A stretch of 64,000 bases of DNA from Brucella rhizosphaerae (GTDB taxonomy: Bacteria > Pseudomonadota > Alphaproteobacteria > Rhizobiales > Rhizobiaceae): positions 62,001-126,000 of the forward strand of contig NZ_NNRK01000034.1 of assembly GCF_002252475.1 (NCBI RefSeq), given 5' to 3'. Both the position numbers and the translations under genes were made by a program. Positions 28,479-37,663 of this stretch are shown in pieces. Within the stretch, counting starts at the first letter, position 1. Each line of letters opens with the position of its first letter. The notes below the pieces were generated by a model, which saw only the letters and a list, made by a program, of their open reading frames with translations, did not search any database and was not told where the DNA came from.

Positions 28479-28683
28479 CGCCCAGAATGCGGGCTTTTCA
28501 ATAAAAATTGGAGCCTCACTCGGTTCGTAAAAAAATCGACATAAAAAATTGAGCGGCTTTCTGATGACAGAAAAACAGCTCTAAGTGATTCATCGGATTC
28601 AGCTTTTGCCTTTCAGGTAAGGGCAGCCTGAACCGTAAATGCATAAAATTTAATCGCACCTTTTATCAATGATTAAAATATAG

Positions 28684-29637
28684 TCATTTATCTTTTTCAT
28701 GTACACGAATAAGCCCCTCCTGCGCAACGGACGCGATCAAAAGGCCGTCACGCGTATAAAGCGCGCCGCGATTGAAGCCGCGTGCGCCGGAAGCACTTGG
28801 CGTGTCTTGCGTGTACAAAAGCCAGTCGTCGAGCCGACAAGGGCGATGAAACCACATAGCGTGATCAAGGCTCGCCACCTGCAAATCGCGATCGAAAATG
28901 GTGCGCCCATGCGGATGAAGTGATGTATCGAGCAGCGTCATATCAGACAGATAAGCGAGGATTGCCGCCTGCAACGCCCGATCGTCAGGCACGATGCCGC
29001 GCGCGCGCACCCAGACATGCTGGCTTGGTGGTAGTTTTTCGCGCGAAAAATAGTGCTTGAGCGAAACCGGCTTGATTTCAATAGGTCGTTCCTGTTCCCA
29101 GTATTTGCGCACACCAGCGGGAGCCAGATGGAGATATTCTTCTTTCAGATCGTGATCGCCCACCAGTTGCTCTGGCATCGGCAGATCTTTCGGCATGTCA
29201 ATCTGATGATCCAGACCGCCCTCATCGAGCTGAAACGATGCCGAAAGCATGAATATGGCCTTGCCATGCTGCTTTGCCAGCACCCGGCGGGTATTGAAGC
29301 TTGAACCATCGCGAATACGATCGACCTCATAGATGATCGGGATTCCCGGATCGCCCGGACGCACAAAATAGGCGTGCAATGAATGCACCTGCCGATCCGG
29401 CTCAACCGTTCGCTGTGCAGCAATCAGCGCCTGACCGATCACCTGCCCGCCGAACACGCGCTGCCAGCCGACCTGCGGGCTGATACCGCGGAAAAGATCC
29501 ATTTCAAGCGTTTCGAGATCAAGCGTGACCAGCAGCTGTTGCATGGCAGCGGTTTGTGCGCTTTTCAATACACCCGGTTTTTCATTATCGGACCCAGTCT
29601 TTTCGTTATCGGACCCAGTCTTTTTGTGATCTGACAT
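28684..29637 (-). CDS. tesB: Acyl-CoA thioesterase II (TesB family)
   Basis: Hydrolyses acyl-CoA esters of medium to long chain. The 317 residues form a double hotdog fold. Landmarks are FRGISPQVGWQRVFGGQVIGQAL near 49-71, SLHAYFVRPGDP near 85, SDMTLLDT holding the catalytic Asp, and VAQEGLIR holding the catalytic Gln near the C-terminus. The first about 25 residues carry a tandem KTGSDNE duplication encoded by an 18-bp direct repeat (around 29578-29627) and lie outside the fold. MQQLLVTLDLE at residue 32 is the family's usual beginning and may be an alternative start. Confidence 0.93.
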   Translation of the reverse strand: MSDHKKTGSDNEKTGSDNEKPGVLKSAQTAAMQQLLVTLDLETLEMDLFRGISPQVGWQRVFGGQVIGQALIAAQRTVEPDRQVHSLHAYFVRPGDPGIPIIYEVDRIRDGSSFNTRRVLAKQHGKAIFMLSASFQLDEGGLDHQIDMPKDLPMPEQLVGDHDLKEEYLHLAPAGVRKYWEQERPIEIKPVSLKHYFSREKLPPSQHVWVRARGIVPDDRALQAAILAYLSDMTLLDTSLHPHGRTIFDRDLQVASLDHAMWFHRPCRLDDWLLYTQDTPSASGARGFNRGALYTRDGLLIASVAQEGLIRVHEKDK

Positions 29638-29774
29638 GGACAGCCTGTCTCCTGAAATCCTATATAGGCAATATATTCTCGGTGAACTGTTTGTGCCTGC
29701 ACAAGAGAAACTGTCAAGTCAAAGCCTTATATGCTTCACCGAAGGCTGATCAGAATATCCGAAAGGAAGAAGCG

Positions 29775-31019
29775 ATGTCTGCCGGAGCCAAGCAAAAAAC
29801 AACGGACAAGAACGATCTGGTTATAGCGGGTGGAGGCTATGTTGGCCTTGTGACTGCTGTTGCTGTGAAGTCTGCGGCGCCGCATCTTTCTGTGACGGTT
29901 ATTGATGGCGCGCCAGCTGGCGCATGGAAAAAAGATCCGCGCGCATCATCCATTGCTGCCGCTGCGTCCCGGATGCTCGACAAGCTTGGCTGCTGGCAGG
30001 AAATCGTCACCGAAGCCCAGCCCATCACCGAAATGGTTGTCACTGATTCCCGTACGTCCGATCCCGTGCGCCCCGTGTTCCTCACCTTCTCAGGCGATGT
30101 GAACCCAGGCGAGCCTTTCGCACATATGGTTGAAAACCGTGTTCTCAACACAGCACTGCACAAACAGGCAGATAAGCTCGGCATCACCTTCATCGAAGGC
30201 ATGAGTGTCGAGAATTTTGAAACCAACCCCGAATCCGTGACTGTTAAACTGGCAAATGGCGAGACGCTTACCACTCGCCTGCTGATTGCCGCCGATGGCG
30301 CAAAATCGCGCCTGCGAGACATTGCAGGCATCAAGACGGTCAACTGGGACTATGACCAGTCCGGCATCGTCTGCAACGTTGCTCATGAACGTCCGCACGG
30401 TGGTCGCGCCGATGAACATTTTCTGCCAGCCGGCCCCTTCGCGATTCTACCCCTCCCGGGCAATCGCAGCTCACTCGTCTGGACAGAGCGCAGAGCAGAT
30501 GCAGAACGTCTGATCCGTGAAGATGATTTCATTTTCGAGGCAGAACTCGAACAGCGTTTCGGCCACCGCCTTGGCGCACTGACTGTCGAAGGACCGCGCC
30601 GCGCCTTTCCGCTTGGCCTGACGCTCGCCCGTGAATTCGTGAAGCCGCGCTTTGCGCTTGTGGGTGACGCTGCACACCGCATCCACCCAATTGCCGGTCA
30701 GGGCCTCAACCTTGGTTTCCGTGATGCGGCAGCCATTGCCGAAGTCATTGTTGAAACGGACCGCCTGGGTCTCGACATCGGTTCCTTTGCAGCCCTTGAA
30801 CGCTATCAAGCATGGCGCCGCTTCGACACGGTGCAGATGGGCGTCACGACCGACGTGCTGACCAAGCTGTTCTCCAACGACAATCCCGCTATTCGTACGA
30901 TCCGCGACATCGGCCTTGGCCTTGTCGATCGTGTACCAAGCCTCAAATCCTTCTTCATCAAGCAAGCAGCAGGACTTTCAGGCGATACACCGCGTCTTTT
31001 GCAGGGTGAGGCGATTTAG
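29775..31019 (+). CDS. UbiH/UbiL-family FAD-dependent ubiquinone biosynthesis hydroxylase
   Basis: The 414-residue flavoprotein monooxygenase starts at ATG 29775 after AAGGAAGAAGC. It has the dinucleotide motif DLVIAGGGYVGL near 15-26, the DG motif LLIAADGAKSRLRDIAG near 165-181 and GDAAHRIHPIAGQGLNLGFRD near 297-317, which is diagnostic of the UbiH/UbiF/UbiL/VisC family. It hydroxylates the ring of a ubiquinone precursor, but which carbon cannot be told here; alphaproteobacteria use UbiL or UbiM variants, so UbiH is only one possibility. A large palindromic repeat follows the stop. Confidence 0.88.
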   Translation: MSAGAKQKTTDKNDLVIAGGGYVGLVTAVAVKSAAPHLSVTVIDGAPAGAWKKDPRASSIAAAASRMLDKLGCWQEIVTEAQPITEMVVTDSRTSDPVRPVFLTFSGDVNPGEPFAHMVENRVLNTALHKQADKLGITFIEGMSVENFETNPESVTVKLANGETLTTRLLIAADGAKSRLRDIAGIKTVNWDYDQSGIVCNVAHERPHGGRADEHFLPAGPFAILPLPGNRSSLVWTERRADAERLIREDDFIFEAELEQRFGHRLGALTVEGPRRAFPLGLTLAREFVKPRFALVGDAAHRIHPIAGQGLNLGFRDAAAIAEVIVETDRLGLDIGSFAALERYQAWRRFDTVQMGVTTDVLTKLFSNDNPAIRTIRDIGLGLVDRVPSLKSFFIKQAAGLSGDTPRLLQGEAI

Positions 31020-31080
31020 AGCATAATCCGACCGGAGTGAAACGAGGGTCGATCTGTTTCAATCAGGTCGGCGCTCTAAA
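31015..31080. repeat. Extended palindromic repeat after the UbiH-family gene
   Basis: The outer arms TTTAGAGC (31015-31022) and GCTCTAAA (31073-31080) enclose the inner arms CCGACC and GGTCGG, plus a GCATAATCC word shared with the dispersed repeat at 51520. It overlaps the ubiH-family stop codon and could act as a transcription end structure. Confidence 0.6.
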
Positions 31081-31278
31081 GCTAAAACCTCACCAAAAGA
31101 GGTCCTCACTTTTCGGGAATAACTCCATTCTCCCCGATGGCAACCGCTTCAACGTCTGCTAGAAAAAAGCGGGTACTGGTGGTCTTTTTGAATCCGACAT
31201 TTGTCTGGCATCTGTAACCGAGGGATACAAATGCCGAAATCAGGCCACTAGCTTAAGCGTCGGGGGACTCGCGAGCAT

Positions 31279-32484
31279 ATGCATACGGATGACAGATTGA
31301 TCGACAAAGCCGTCCGCATGCAGAACGGCTTATTGTCGACGCAGCTCCTGCACAGATTATCCAAAGTTGCAGGCGCCTTGGTCGTTCTCGCCGCTATCGC
31401 TGTCACCGTGATCTATTCAATCACGAAACCCGACAACAACTGGGATATGATCCCCTATATCGCCACCGCAATCGAGAACCGATATCCTGATGCAGCGGCA
31501 CTTCATAAAGAGACATGGCGACAGGTTGCGGCTGCGACCTCACAAAACGAGATCAACGCCCTGAAATACGGTGGCGATTACCGCCGCGCTCAATGGGAAA
31601 GCCCCGATAATTTCAAATCGCAGCTGATCATGTACAGGGTCAAGGTTGGCTATGTGCAATTGCTGCGTCTGATCGAACCCTATACGGGGCTTGTGGCGGG
31701 AGGACATGTCATCAGTCTCGCAGCGGCCACCGCTTCCGGACTGATTATCCTCGCGATCCTTGTCTATTATAACGCTCTTCAAGCAGGGCTGCTGGTTGGA
31801 CCTGCCCTCCTGCTGGCGGGATTTGGGCCGATGACGTCGGCGGTCTTTCCAGACATCGTTCTCGCTGCATTTTCATTTGTCGCAATATTTGCGGTGATGA
31901 AAGAGCGTGACTGGCTCGCATCTGCCCTGCTTGTCCTGTCCTTCACGATCAGGCCAGATAATATAATTATGATTTTTGCCCTGCTGATTACTGCAGTGCT
32001 TTTTGGCTGGCGCAAGTTGCCTTTGCTCACAGCCTTCGCAGTATCCATCATCCTAGGGCTCATAATATCAAACCATACCGGACATACCGGCTGGTGGGCC
32101 CATCTCTATTTCACCTGCATCGAAATGCAGCATTCCATGAGCGGCTTCAAGCCGGACTTCTCGCTTCTGCTCCTCATCAAGGCCTATGTTCGCGGCGTCA
32201 TGCTGGCGCTTTATCTCGAAAGCTGGCCTTCAATCCTTTTGATATCGCTGGCTGCTTGGGCCGCAATGGCAAAGGCCGGAATCAAAACGACAATTCCGCG
32301 GCTCAATGGCATTGTCTTCGCCATGTTCATCGGAATTCTGGGAAAGTTCGTTTATTTCCCGATGCCCTATGACCGCTTCTTCTTCAACATGATCATAATT
32401 ATGGTGCTGATGCTTTCCCTTGCCTGGGCGACACACTCAAACAGGAAGGTAGCACTGGAAGCAATGGGAAGCCGCCCTATGTGA
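31279..32484 (+). CDS. Orphan multi-pass membrane protein, GT-C-like topology
   Basis: The 401-residue protein has about nine hydrophobic spans. The first is at 30-50. It is followed by a large periplasmic loop (about 52-140) that contains the acidic motif NNWDMIPYIATAIE right after span 1. An acidic motif in the first periplasmic loop is characteristic of GT-C glycosyltransferases that use lipid-linked sugars, but sequence similarity to a named family is not recognised. Other landmarks are ANFT-free hydrophobic repeats and a C-terminal YFPMPYDRFFFN. Neighbours (UbiH-like and OsmC) give no functional hint. The role is unknown; a lipid-linked sugar transferase or polymerase is only a hypothesis. 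Confidence 0.75.
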   Translation: MHTDDRLIDKAVRMQNGLLSTQLLHRLSKVAGALVVLAAIAVTVIYSITKPDNNWDMIPYIATAIENRYPDAAALHKETWRQVAAATSQNEINALKYGGDYRRAQWESPDNFKSQLIMYRVKVGYVQLLRLIEPYTGLVAGGHVISLAAATASGLIILAILVYYNALQAGLLVGPALLLAGFGPMTSAVFPDIVLAAFSFVAIFAVMKERDWLASALLVLSFTIRPDNIIMIFALLITAVLFGWRKLPLLTAFAVSIILGLIISNHTGHTGWWAHLYFTCIEMQHSMSGFKPDFSLLLLIKAYVRGVMLALYLESWPSILLISLAAWAAMAKAGIKTTIPRLNGIVFAMFIGILGKFVYFPMPYDRFFFNMIIIMVLMLSLAWATHSNRKVALEAMGSRPM

Positions 32485-32512
32485 GGTGTTAACCCAAACA
32501 GAGGAGCTTCCC

Positions 32513-32950
32513 ATGGACAGAAAAGCAACGGCAGTCTGGAAAGGTACACTCAAGGACGGCAAAGGCACGCTCAACACGCAAAGCGGCGCATTGAAAGACT
32601 TGCCTTACGATTTCAAAGCCCGCTTTGAAGACGAAAGCGGTCGCGCTGGCACCAATCCAGAAGAACTGCTTGGAGCGGCACATGCTGGCTGTTTCGCGAT
32701 GCAGCTTTCCGCCCTTCTGACCGAACACGGTACGCCACCTGAGAAGCTGGATGCCACAGCTGCGGTAACGGTCGGCCCCGCATCAGGAGGCGGCTTTGCA
32801 ATCTCCCGCAGCGCACTGACACTGAGCGCCACCATACCCGGCATTTCCGCAGAAGACTTTGCGAGCCTTGCCAGGAAAGCCAAAGAGTCCTGTCCTCTTT
32901 CCAAGGCACTTGGTGCCATTGAAGTAACGCTGGACGCAAAACTCGTTTGA
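32513..32950 (+). CDS. osmC: OsmC family peroxiredoxin-like protein
   Basis: Thiol-dependent organic hydroperoxide reductase of the OsmC branch. The 145 residues start at ATG 32513 (MDRKATAVW) after GAGGAG. The first redox cysteine lies in NPEELLGAAHAGCFAMQLS (about 45-63) and the second in AKESCPLSKAL (about 125). Both are retained, so the enzyme should be active. Expression is typically stress-related. A strong terminator follows at 32963. Confidence 0.92.
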   Translation: MDRKATAVWKGTLKDGKGTLNTQSGALKDLPYDFKARFEDESGRAGTNPEELLGAAHAGCFAMQLSALLTEHGTPPEKLDATAAVTVGPASGGGFAISRSALTLSATIPGISAEDFASLARKAKESCPLSKALGAIEVTLDAKLV

Positions 32951-32962
32951 TTCTATAAATAT

Positions 32963-32987
32963 GGAGGCCATAATGGCCTCCTTTTTT
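32963..32987 (+). terminator. Rho-independent terminator after osmC
   Basis: GGAGGCCA and TGGCCTCC form an 8-bp stem around TAA and run into six T. It starts 12 bases after the osmC stop. Confidence 0.92.
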
Positions 32988-33026
32988 ATTTGTCTTAATT
33001 ATTTATTTCATTTCCGGGTATTTCAA

Positions 33027-33551
33027 ATGCAAAATATATTATCAGCTTTTGCTGTATTTTCCGCTGTCTTATTGGGATCATCTTTATCTGTTGCTCAATC
33101 TAATTCTCCAGAGATTGTAGGACAGATATTGAAAACCGAACAGCAGGAAATTGGCTCCGAAGTCTTCACAGCACCCGGATACAAGCCTGGAACCGTTCAA
33201 CATATCGTACTGTTCAAATACAGAAAGTCGGTTACGCCAGCCCAAATCGAGGAAGTAAGGAACCGCTTTCTGGCCTTGAAAACCGTAGCCAAAAGAAACG
33301 GAAAACCTTATATCCTGCGTCTCGAAGCGGGAGCACAGAACAGTGGTGAAGGGGCCGACCACGGCTTTCAGGAAGGCTTTGTTGTTACTTTCTGCTCGGA
33401 AGGTGATCGCAATTACTACGTCGGTACACCGATCGTGACCGACCCGAAGTTCTTCGATCCAGCCCATCAGAAATTCAAAGACTTTGTCGGCCCGCTACTG
33501 GCGGAGAAAAATGGCGCACTGGTTTTTGATTTCAAAGCCCAGACACAATAA
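33027..33551 (+). CDS. Periplasmic Dabb (stress-responsive alpha/beta barrel) protein
   Basis: The 174 residues begin at ATG 33027 with a signal peptide (MQNILSAFAVFSAVLLG, cleavage near VAQS). The mature part has a Dabb-type ferredoxin-like domain: VQHIVLFKYRKSVTPAQIEEV near 55-75 and a C-terminal HQKFKDFVGPLL. Dabb domains usually occur in the cytosol or in plant stress proteins and dimerise; an exported form is uncommon. The first 40 codons are AT-rich compared with the neighbourhood, which hints at recent gain or relaxed selection. An upstream in-frame ATG at 32961 lies inside the terminator and is rejected. Confidence 0.8.
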   Translation: MQNILSAFAVFSAVLLGSSLSVAQSNSPEIVGQILKTEQQEIGSEVFTAPGYKPGTVQHIVLFKYRKSVTPAQIEEVRNRFLALKTVAKRNGKPYILRLEAGAQNSGEGADHGFQEGFVVTFCSEGDRNYYVGTPIVTDPKFFDPAHQKFKDFVGPLLAEKNGALVFDFKAQTQ

Positions 33552-33707
33552 GCCGCAAATATTTAAGCTGAAAAAGCGCAGCATCCACGCAAAGAAAATC
33601 AGTTCACCGGACTGTTTTTTGATCCTGCTGGGATGCTTGCATTTAGGAATTTCAAACCGTCACGGCTTCAAGTTCGAGCCAGGTTCAGCATCTGCTTCCT
33701 ATGACTT

Positions 33708-34079
33708 TCATTCCGGCAAGTGGCACACAGCCTCGATATTGTGCCCGTTGGGATCAATCACAAAGGCTGCATAATAATCGGGATGATAATGCTCGCGCAG
33801 CCCGGGCTTACCGTTGTCACGTCCACCAGCAGCAAGTGCTGCCTCATAGAAACGGTTAACTTCTGATCGGGTGCCTGCCGAAAAGGCCACATGCAACACG
33901 CCTTCCAGCTTTGAGCCTTTTTGCTTGCCGATCCAGAATTCCGGCTTGCCGTTACGGCCATAACCGACCCAATCACCGAATTCCATCGCCCGCGTAATAC
34001 CCAACGGCGCCAGGGCCGCATCGTAGAAGGCACGGGATTTAGGCATGCTGGAGATGTTGAAACCGATATGATCGAGCAT
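33708..34079 (-). CDS. VOC (glyoxalase/dioxygenase) superfamily protein
   Basis: The 123-residue protein forms one vicinal-oxygen-chelate module: MLDHIGFNIS at the N-terminus, AFYDAALAPLGI near 17-28 and DPNGHNIEAVCH at the C-terminus. These supply the His/Glu metal-ligand pattern of the fold. The reaction is unknown; members include lactoylglutathione lyases, antibiotic-resistance proteins and dioxygenases. It is monocistronic and lies just downstream of the sdh operon terminator. Confidence 0.88.
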   Translation of the reverse strand: MLDHIGFNISSMPKSRAFYDAALAPLGITRAMEFGDWVGYGRNGKPEFWIGKQKGSKLEGVLHVAFSAGTRSEVNRFYEAALAAGGRDNGKPGLREHYHPDYYAAFVIDPNGHNIEAVCHLPE

Positions 34080-34169
34080 GAAAGACCTTCAAAGCAGCGG
34101 TGAATTCCACTGATTAGATCAGATATCGGCAAAACAGCAAAGATCAAGTCCCTGCCAATGAATGAGACA

Positions 34170-34198
34170 AAAGAAAAGGGAGGCAGAGCCTCCCTTTA
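34170..34198 (-). terminator. Terminator of the sdhCDAB operon
   Basis: On the minus strand AAAGGGAGGC pairs with GCCTCCCTTT around TCT and is followed by TTTCTTTTG. It lies 23 bases after the sdhB stop. Confidence 0.88.
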
Positions 34199-34220
34199 AG
34201 TTCTTTCGATGCAGCACGTT

Positions 34221-35000
34221 CTAAACGCGGCGCTCGACCATCATCTTCTTAATCTCGGCAATTGCCTTGGCAGGGTTGAGACCCTTCGGGCAAGTCTGCG
34301 CGCAGTTCATGATCGTGTGGCAGCGATAGAGACGGAACGGATCTTCGAGATTGTCGAGACGCTCGCCCTTGGCTTCATCACGGCTGTCGATCAGCCAGCG
34401 ATAGGCCTGAAGCAGTACAGCTGGACCGAGATATCGGTCACCGTTCCACCAGTAGCTTGGGCACGAGGTCGAGCAGCAAGCACAGAGAATGCACTCGTAA
34501 AGACCATCAAGCTTCTGACGATCTTCGTGGCTCTGCAGCCATTCCTTCTGCGGCTCAGGCGAAACCGTCTTGAGCCAGGGCTCGATCGAACGGTGCTGGG
34601 CGTAGAAGTTGCTCAGATCCGGCACAAGGTCCTTCACCACAGGCATATGCGGCAGCGGATAAACCTTGATGGAACCCTTGATCTCATCCATGCCCTTGGT
34701 GCAGGCAAGGGTGTTTGCGCCATCGATATTCATCGCGCAGGAACCGCAAATGCCTTCACGGCATGAACGGCGCAGCGTCAGTGTCGGATCGATCTTGTTC
34801 TTGATGTAGAGAAGACCGTCGAGCACCATCGGGCCGCAATCGTCGCGGTCGATGTAATAGGTGTCGATGCTTGGATTCGCATCGTCATCCGGCGACCAGC
34901 GGTAAATGCGGAACTCCGTTACATTCTTGGCACCATCTGGACGCGGCCAGGTCTTGCCTTCCTGCATACGGGAGTTTTTGGGAAGTGCGAGTTCAACCAT
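34221..35000 (-). CDS. sdhB: Succinate dehydrogenase iron-sulfur subunit
   Basis: Passes electrons from the flavin of SdhA to quinone. The 259 residues contain the three cluster-binding cysteine sets: [12 protein letters not shown] for [2Fe-2S] near 81, [16 protein letters not shown] for [4Fe-4S] near 168, and [12 protein letters not shown] for [3Fe-4S] near 233. Last gene of sdhCDAB, 15 bases after sdhA. Confidence 0.97.
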   Translation of the reverse strand: MVELALPKNSRMQEGKTWPRPDGAKNVTEFRIYRWSPDDDANPSIDTYYIDRDDCGPMVLDGLLYIKNKIDPTLTLRRSCREGICGSCAMNIDGANTLACTKGMDEIKGSIKVYPLPHMPVVKDLVPDLSNFYAQHRSIEPWLKTVSPEPQKEWLQSHEDRQKLDGLYECILCACCSTSCPSYWWNGDRYLGPAVLLQAYRWLIDSRDEAKGERLDNLEDPFRLYRCHTIMNCAQTCPKGLNPAKAIAEIKKMMVERRV

Positions 35001-35015
35001 TGCTCATTCCCTCGA

Positions 35016-36860
35016 TCAGTAAACGCGCTTCTTGGGCGCAATCTTGGCCAGGCTGATGCCGCCTTCGTCCTCGGTCGTCAACGGATCGAGATGAACAGGG
35101 CGGTAATCAAGCTTCACATCACCATTAGGCGACAGCCATGACAGGGTGTGTTTACGCCATTCAGCGTCATTACGGTCCGGGAAATCCTCGTGTGCATGCG
35201 CACCGCGGCTTTCCTGACGGGCTTCAGCCGAAACGACCGTCACCATCGCGTTTGCCATCAGGTTTTCCAGTTCCAGCGTCTCAACCAGATCGGAGTTCCA
35301 GATCATCGAACGATCGCTGACCTTGATGTCCGGCAGTTCTTTCCAGATCGCCGACATGCGCTGAACGCCCTGCTTGAGCGACTCATCCGTGCGGAACACG
35401 GCAGCATCTTCCTGCATGGTGCGCTGCATCTTCTCGCGCAGTTCTGCGGTCGGCATTGACCCATTGGCAAAACGAAGACGATGGAAACGTTCCATGATCG
35501 TTTCAACGGCAGCTTCATTGATGTCAGGGATCTTCGCTGCGCGATCGATAACCTCACCAGCGCGAATTGCAGCCGCACGGCCAAACACCACAAGATCGAT
35601 CAGCGAGTTGGAGCCAAGACGGTTGGCACCATGCACCGATGCGCAGCCTGCTTCACCAACGGCCATCAGGCCCGGCTGTACGCGGTCTGGATCTTCTGAG
35701 GTCGGGTTGAGCACTTCGCCCCAGTAATTGGTTGGAATGCCGCCCATATTGTAGTGAACTGTCGGCAGAACCGGGATCGGTTCTTTGGTCACATCAACGC
35801 CTGCGAAAATCTTGGCCGACTCGGAAATACCCGGCAGACGCTCATGCAGAACAGCCGGATCGAGATGGTCGAGATGCAGATAGATGTGGTCTTTGTTCTT
35901 GCCAACGCCGCGACCAGCACGGATTTCCATGGTCATGCAGCGCGAGACAACGTCACGCGAAGCAAGGTCCTTGGCAGAAGGCGCATAACGCTCCATGAAG
36001 CGCTCACCTTCAGAATTGACGAGATAACCGCCTTCGCCGCGTGCGCCTTCTGTGATCAGGCAGCCCGCGCCGTAAATACCGGTTGGGTGGAACTGAACGA
36101 ATTCCATGTCCTGAAGCGGAAGACCAGCACGTGCCGCCATGCCGCCACCGTCGCCGGTGCAGGTGTGCGCTGAGGTTGCCGAGAAATACGAACGACCATA
36201 ACCACCCGTTGCCAGAACCACCATCTTGGCGGAGAAGCGATGGATCGTGCCGTCGTCGAGGTTCCAGGCAACAACGCCCGTGCAGACGCCGTCAGTCATG
36301 ATCAGATCAAGTGCGAAATATTCGATGAAGAACTGCGCATTGTGCTTGAGCGACTGGCCGTAAAGCGTGTGCAGGATCGCGTGTCCGGTACGGTCAGCAG
36401 CAGCACAGGTTCGCTGAACCGGAGGACCATCACCGAAGTTCTGCATGTGACCGCCGAACGGGCGCTGATAGATCTTGCCCTCTTCGGTACGCGAGAACGG
36501 AACGCCATAATGTTCCAGCTCATAGACTGCAGCAGGTGCTTCACGCGCCAGATATTCCATGGCGTCGGTATCGCCCAGCCAGTCCGACCCCTTGACGGTG
36601 TCGTACATGTGCCACTGCCAGCTATCCGGGCCCATATTCTTGAGCGACGCTGCAATACCACCCTGTGCCGCAACCGTGTGGGAGCGCGTCGGGAAAACCT
36701 TGGTGATGCAAGCCGTCTTCAGTCCCTGTTCGGCCATACCGAGCGTTGCACGAAGTCCGGCGCCACCGGCGCCAACCACGACAACATCGAACTTATGATC
36801 GACGAACGTATAGGACTTTTCGCCTGCAGCATTGGCTGCATTGTTTTCTGCACTAGCCAT
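35016..36860 (-). CDS. sdhA: Succinate dehydrogenase flavoprotein subunit
   Basis: Oxidises succinate to fumarate in the TCA cycle and respiratory complex II. The 614 residues carry the FAD-binding [12 protein letters not shown] (about 31-42), the covalent FAD histidine in [11 protein letters not shown] (about 60-70) and the active-site region [24 protein letters not shown] near 256-279. [13 protein letters not shown] follows near 413. Length and motifs are those of the alphaproteobacterial enzyme. It starts eight bases after sdhD. Confidence 0.98.
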   Translation of the reverse strand: MASAENNAANAAGEKSYTFVDHKFDVVVVGAGGAGLRATLGMAEQGLKTACITKVFPTRSHTVAAQGGIAASLKNMGPDSWQWHMYDTVKGSDWLGDTDAMEYLAREAPAAVYELEHYGVPFSRTEEGKIYQRPFGGHMQNFGDGPPVQRTCAAADRTGHAILHTLYGQSLKHNAQFFIEYFALDLIMTDGVCTGVVAWNLDDGTIHRFSAKMVVLATGGYGRSYFSATSAHTCTGDGGGMAARAGLPLQDMEFVQFHPTGIYGAGCLITEGARGEGGYLVNSEGERFMERYAPSAKDLASRDVVSRCMTMEIRAGRGVGKNKDHIYLHLDHLDPAVLHERLPGISESAKIFAGVDVTKEPIPVLPTVHYNMGGIPTNYWGEVLNPTSEDPDRVQPGLMAVGEAGCASVHGANRLGSNSLIDLVVFGRAAAIRAGEVIDRAAKIPDINEAAVETIMERFHRLRFANGSMPTAELREKMQRTMQEDAAVFRTDESLKQGVQRMSAIWKELPDIKVSDRSMIWNSDLVETLELENLMANAMVTVVSAEARQESRGAHAHEDFPDRNDAEWRKHTLSWLSPNGDVKLDYRPVHLDPLTTEDEGGISLAKIAPKKRVY

Positions 36861-36867
36861 CAGGCTC

Positions 36868-37251
36868 TCAACCTCCGAAGCTCAGCTTGAGGATCGCGTA
36901 AACGCAGGCAAAGCCAACAACAACCGTGAAGAAGGTGTTGAGCATAACCAGCAGGACCTTCAGGCCTTCGCCGTGAATGTAATCTTCAATAATGACCTGC
37001 ATGCCAAGACGCATGTGGTAAACGCCGGTCAGCACGAACAACGCCATAACGAGCGCCGTGAAAGGATGCGCCAGAACGGCCTTCACTTCCGCATAGCTCG
37101 CGCCATTGAGCGAGATAATCAGACCAATGAAAAACAGAACCAGCGGAACGAGTGCAACAGCACTCATACGCTGAAACCAGAAATGGCCGGTGCCTTCCTT
37201 GGCTGACCCCAGACCGCGAACCTTGCCGAGAGGCGTACGCATATCGCTCAT
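36868..37251 (-). CDS. sdhD: Succinate dehydrogenase membrane anchor subunit
   Basis: The 127-residue anchor has three membrane helices and starts at ATG 37251 ([10 protein letters not shown]) after AAGGAA; a longer frame to 37296 is spurious. It holds [10 protein letters not shown] and the haem/quinone-side [17 protein letters not shown]. It pairs with SdhC to bind haem b and ubiquinone. The gene begins 13 bases after sdhC. Confidence 0.93.
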   Translation of the reverse strand: MSDMRTPLGKVRGLGSAKEGTGHFWFQRMSAVALVPLVLFFIGLIISLNGASYAEVKAVLAHPFTALVMALFVLTGVYHMRLGMQVIIEDYIHGEGLKVLLVMLNTFFTVVVGFACVYAILKLSFGG

Positions 37252-37264
37252 GTCAGAATTCCTT

Positions 37265-37663
37265 TCAGCGCACCGCGAAGGCAACAACCCAGACAAGGAT
37301 CGTCGCAGGCAGCGAGAAGGCCAGCGTCAGCCATGCGATCCTGCTGGCCGTGTGCTTTTCAAGTCCGGCGCCCATGTCCCAGATGAAATGGCGTATGCCG
37401 CCAGCCAGATGGTGCAGCAGCGCCCACGTATAGCCAAACAGCACCAGATAGCCGATCCAGGAATTAAAAACCCAGCTCACCATGTTGAAGGCATCTTCAC
37501 CGATTGCAGCAGCGATCAGCCATGCAGCGAGAAGAAGGGTTCCGAAATAAAGCGCGCCACCAGTGATACGATGGATGATGGACATCGTCATCGTGACTTT
37601 CGGTCGATAAATCGACAGATGTGGCGACAAAGGACGCTGACGCGTAACGGTCGGTTGTGTCAT
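37265..37663 (-). CDS. sdhC: Succinate dehydrogenase cytochrome b556 subunit
   Basis: First gene of sdhCDAB. The 132 residues begin MTQPTVTRQRPLSPHLSIYR, the usual SdhC N-terminus, and contain SIIHRITGGALYFG near 29-42 and LLHHLAGGIRHFIWDMG (haem-ligand region, about 84-100). It has three membrane spans. The ATG is at 37663; the more upstream in-frame start at 37702 is not needed. Confidence 0.95.
   Translation of the reverse strand: MTQPTVTRQRPLSPHLSIYRPKVTMTMSIIHRITGGALYFGTLLLAAWLIAAAIGEDAFNMVSWVFNSWIGYLVLFGYTWALLHHLAGGIRHFIWDMGAGLEKHTASRIAWLTLAFSLPATILVWVVAFAVR

Larger units (their letters stand above)
28308..28683. other. Intergenic region between tesB and amtB, with a regulatory region
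   Basis: These 376 bases encode no protein I can support. In particular, no GlnK-like (PII) frame is present on either strand. The region holds the sigma-54 promoter (28374-28390), a perfect 9-bp-arm palindrome (28452-28478) and AT-rich DNA. Confidence 0.7.

Noticed and set aside
28308-28683. Possible glnK upstream of amtB
   Set aside because: The gap is long enough for a PII gene, but no frame on either strand reads like one, and it contains regulatory sites instead.
31031-31278. Possible small RNA or gene between the UbiH-family gene and the orphan membrane protein
   Set aside because: Apart from the palindrome at 31015-31080, I see no conserved RNA fold or coding frame.
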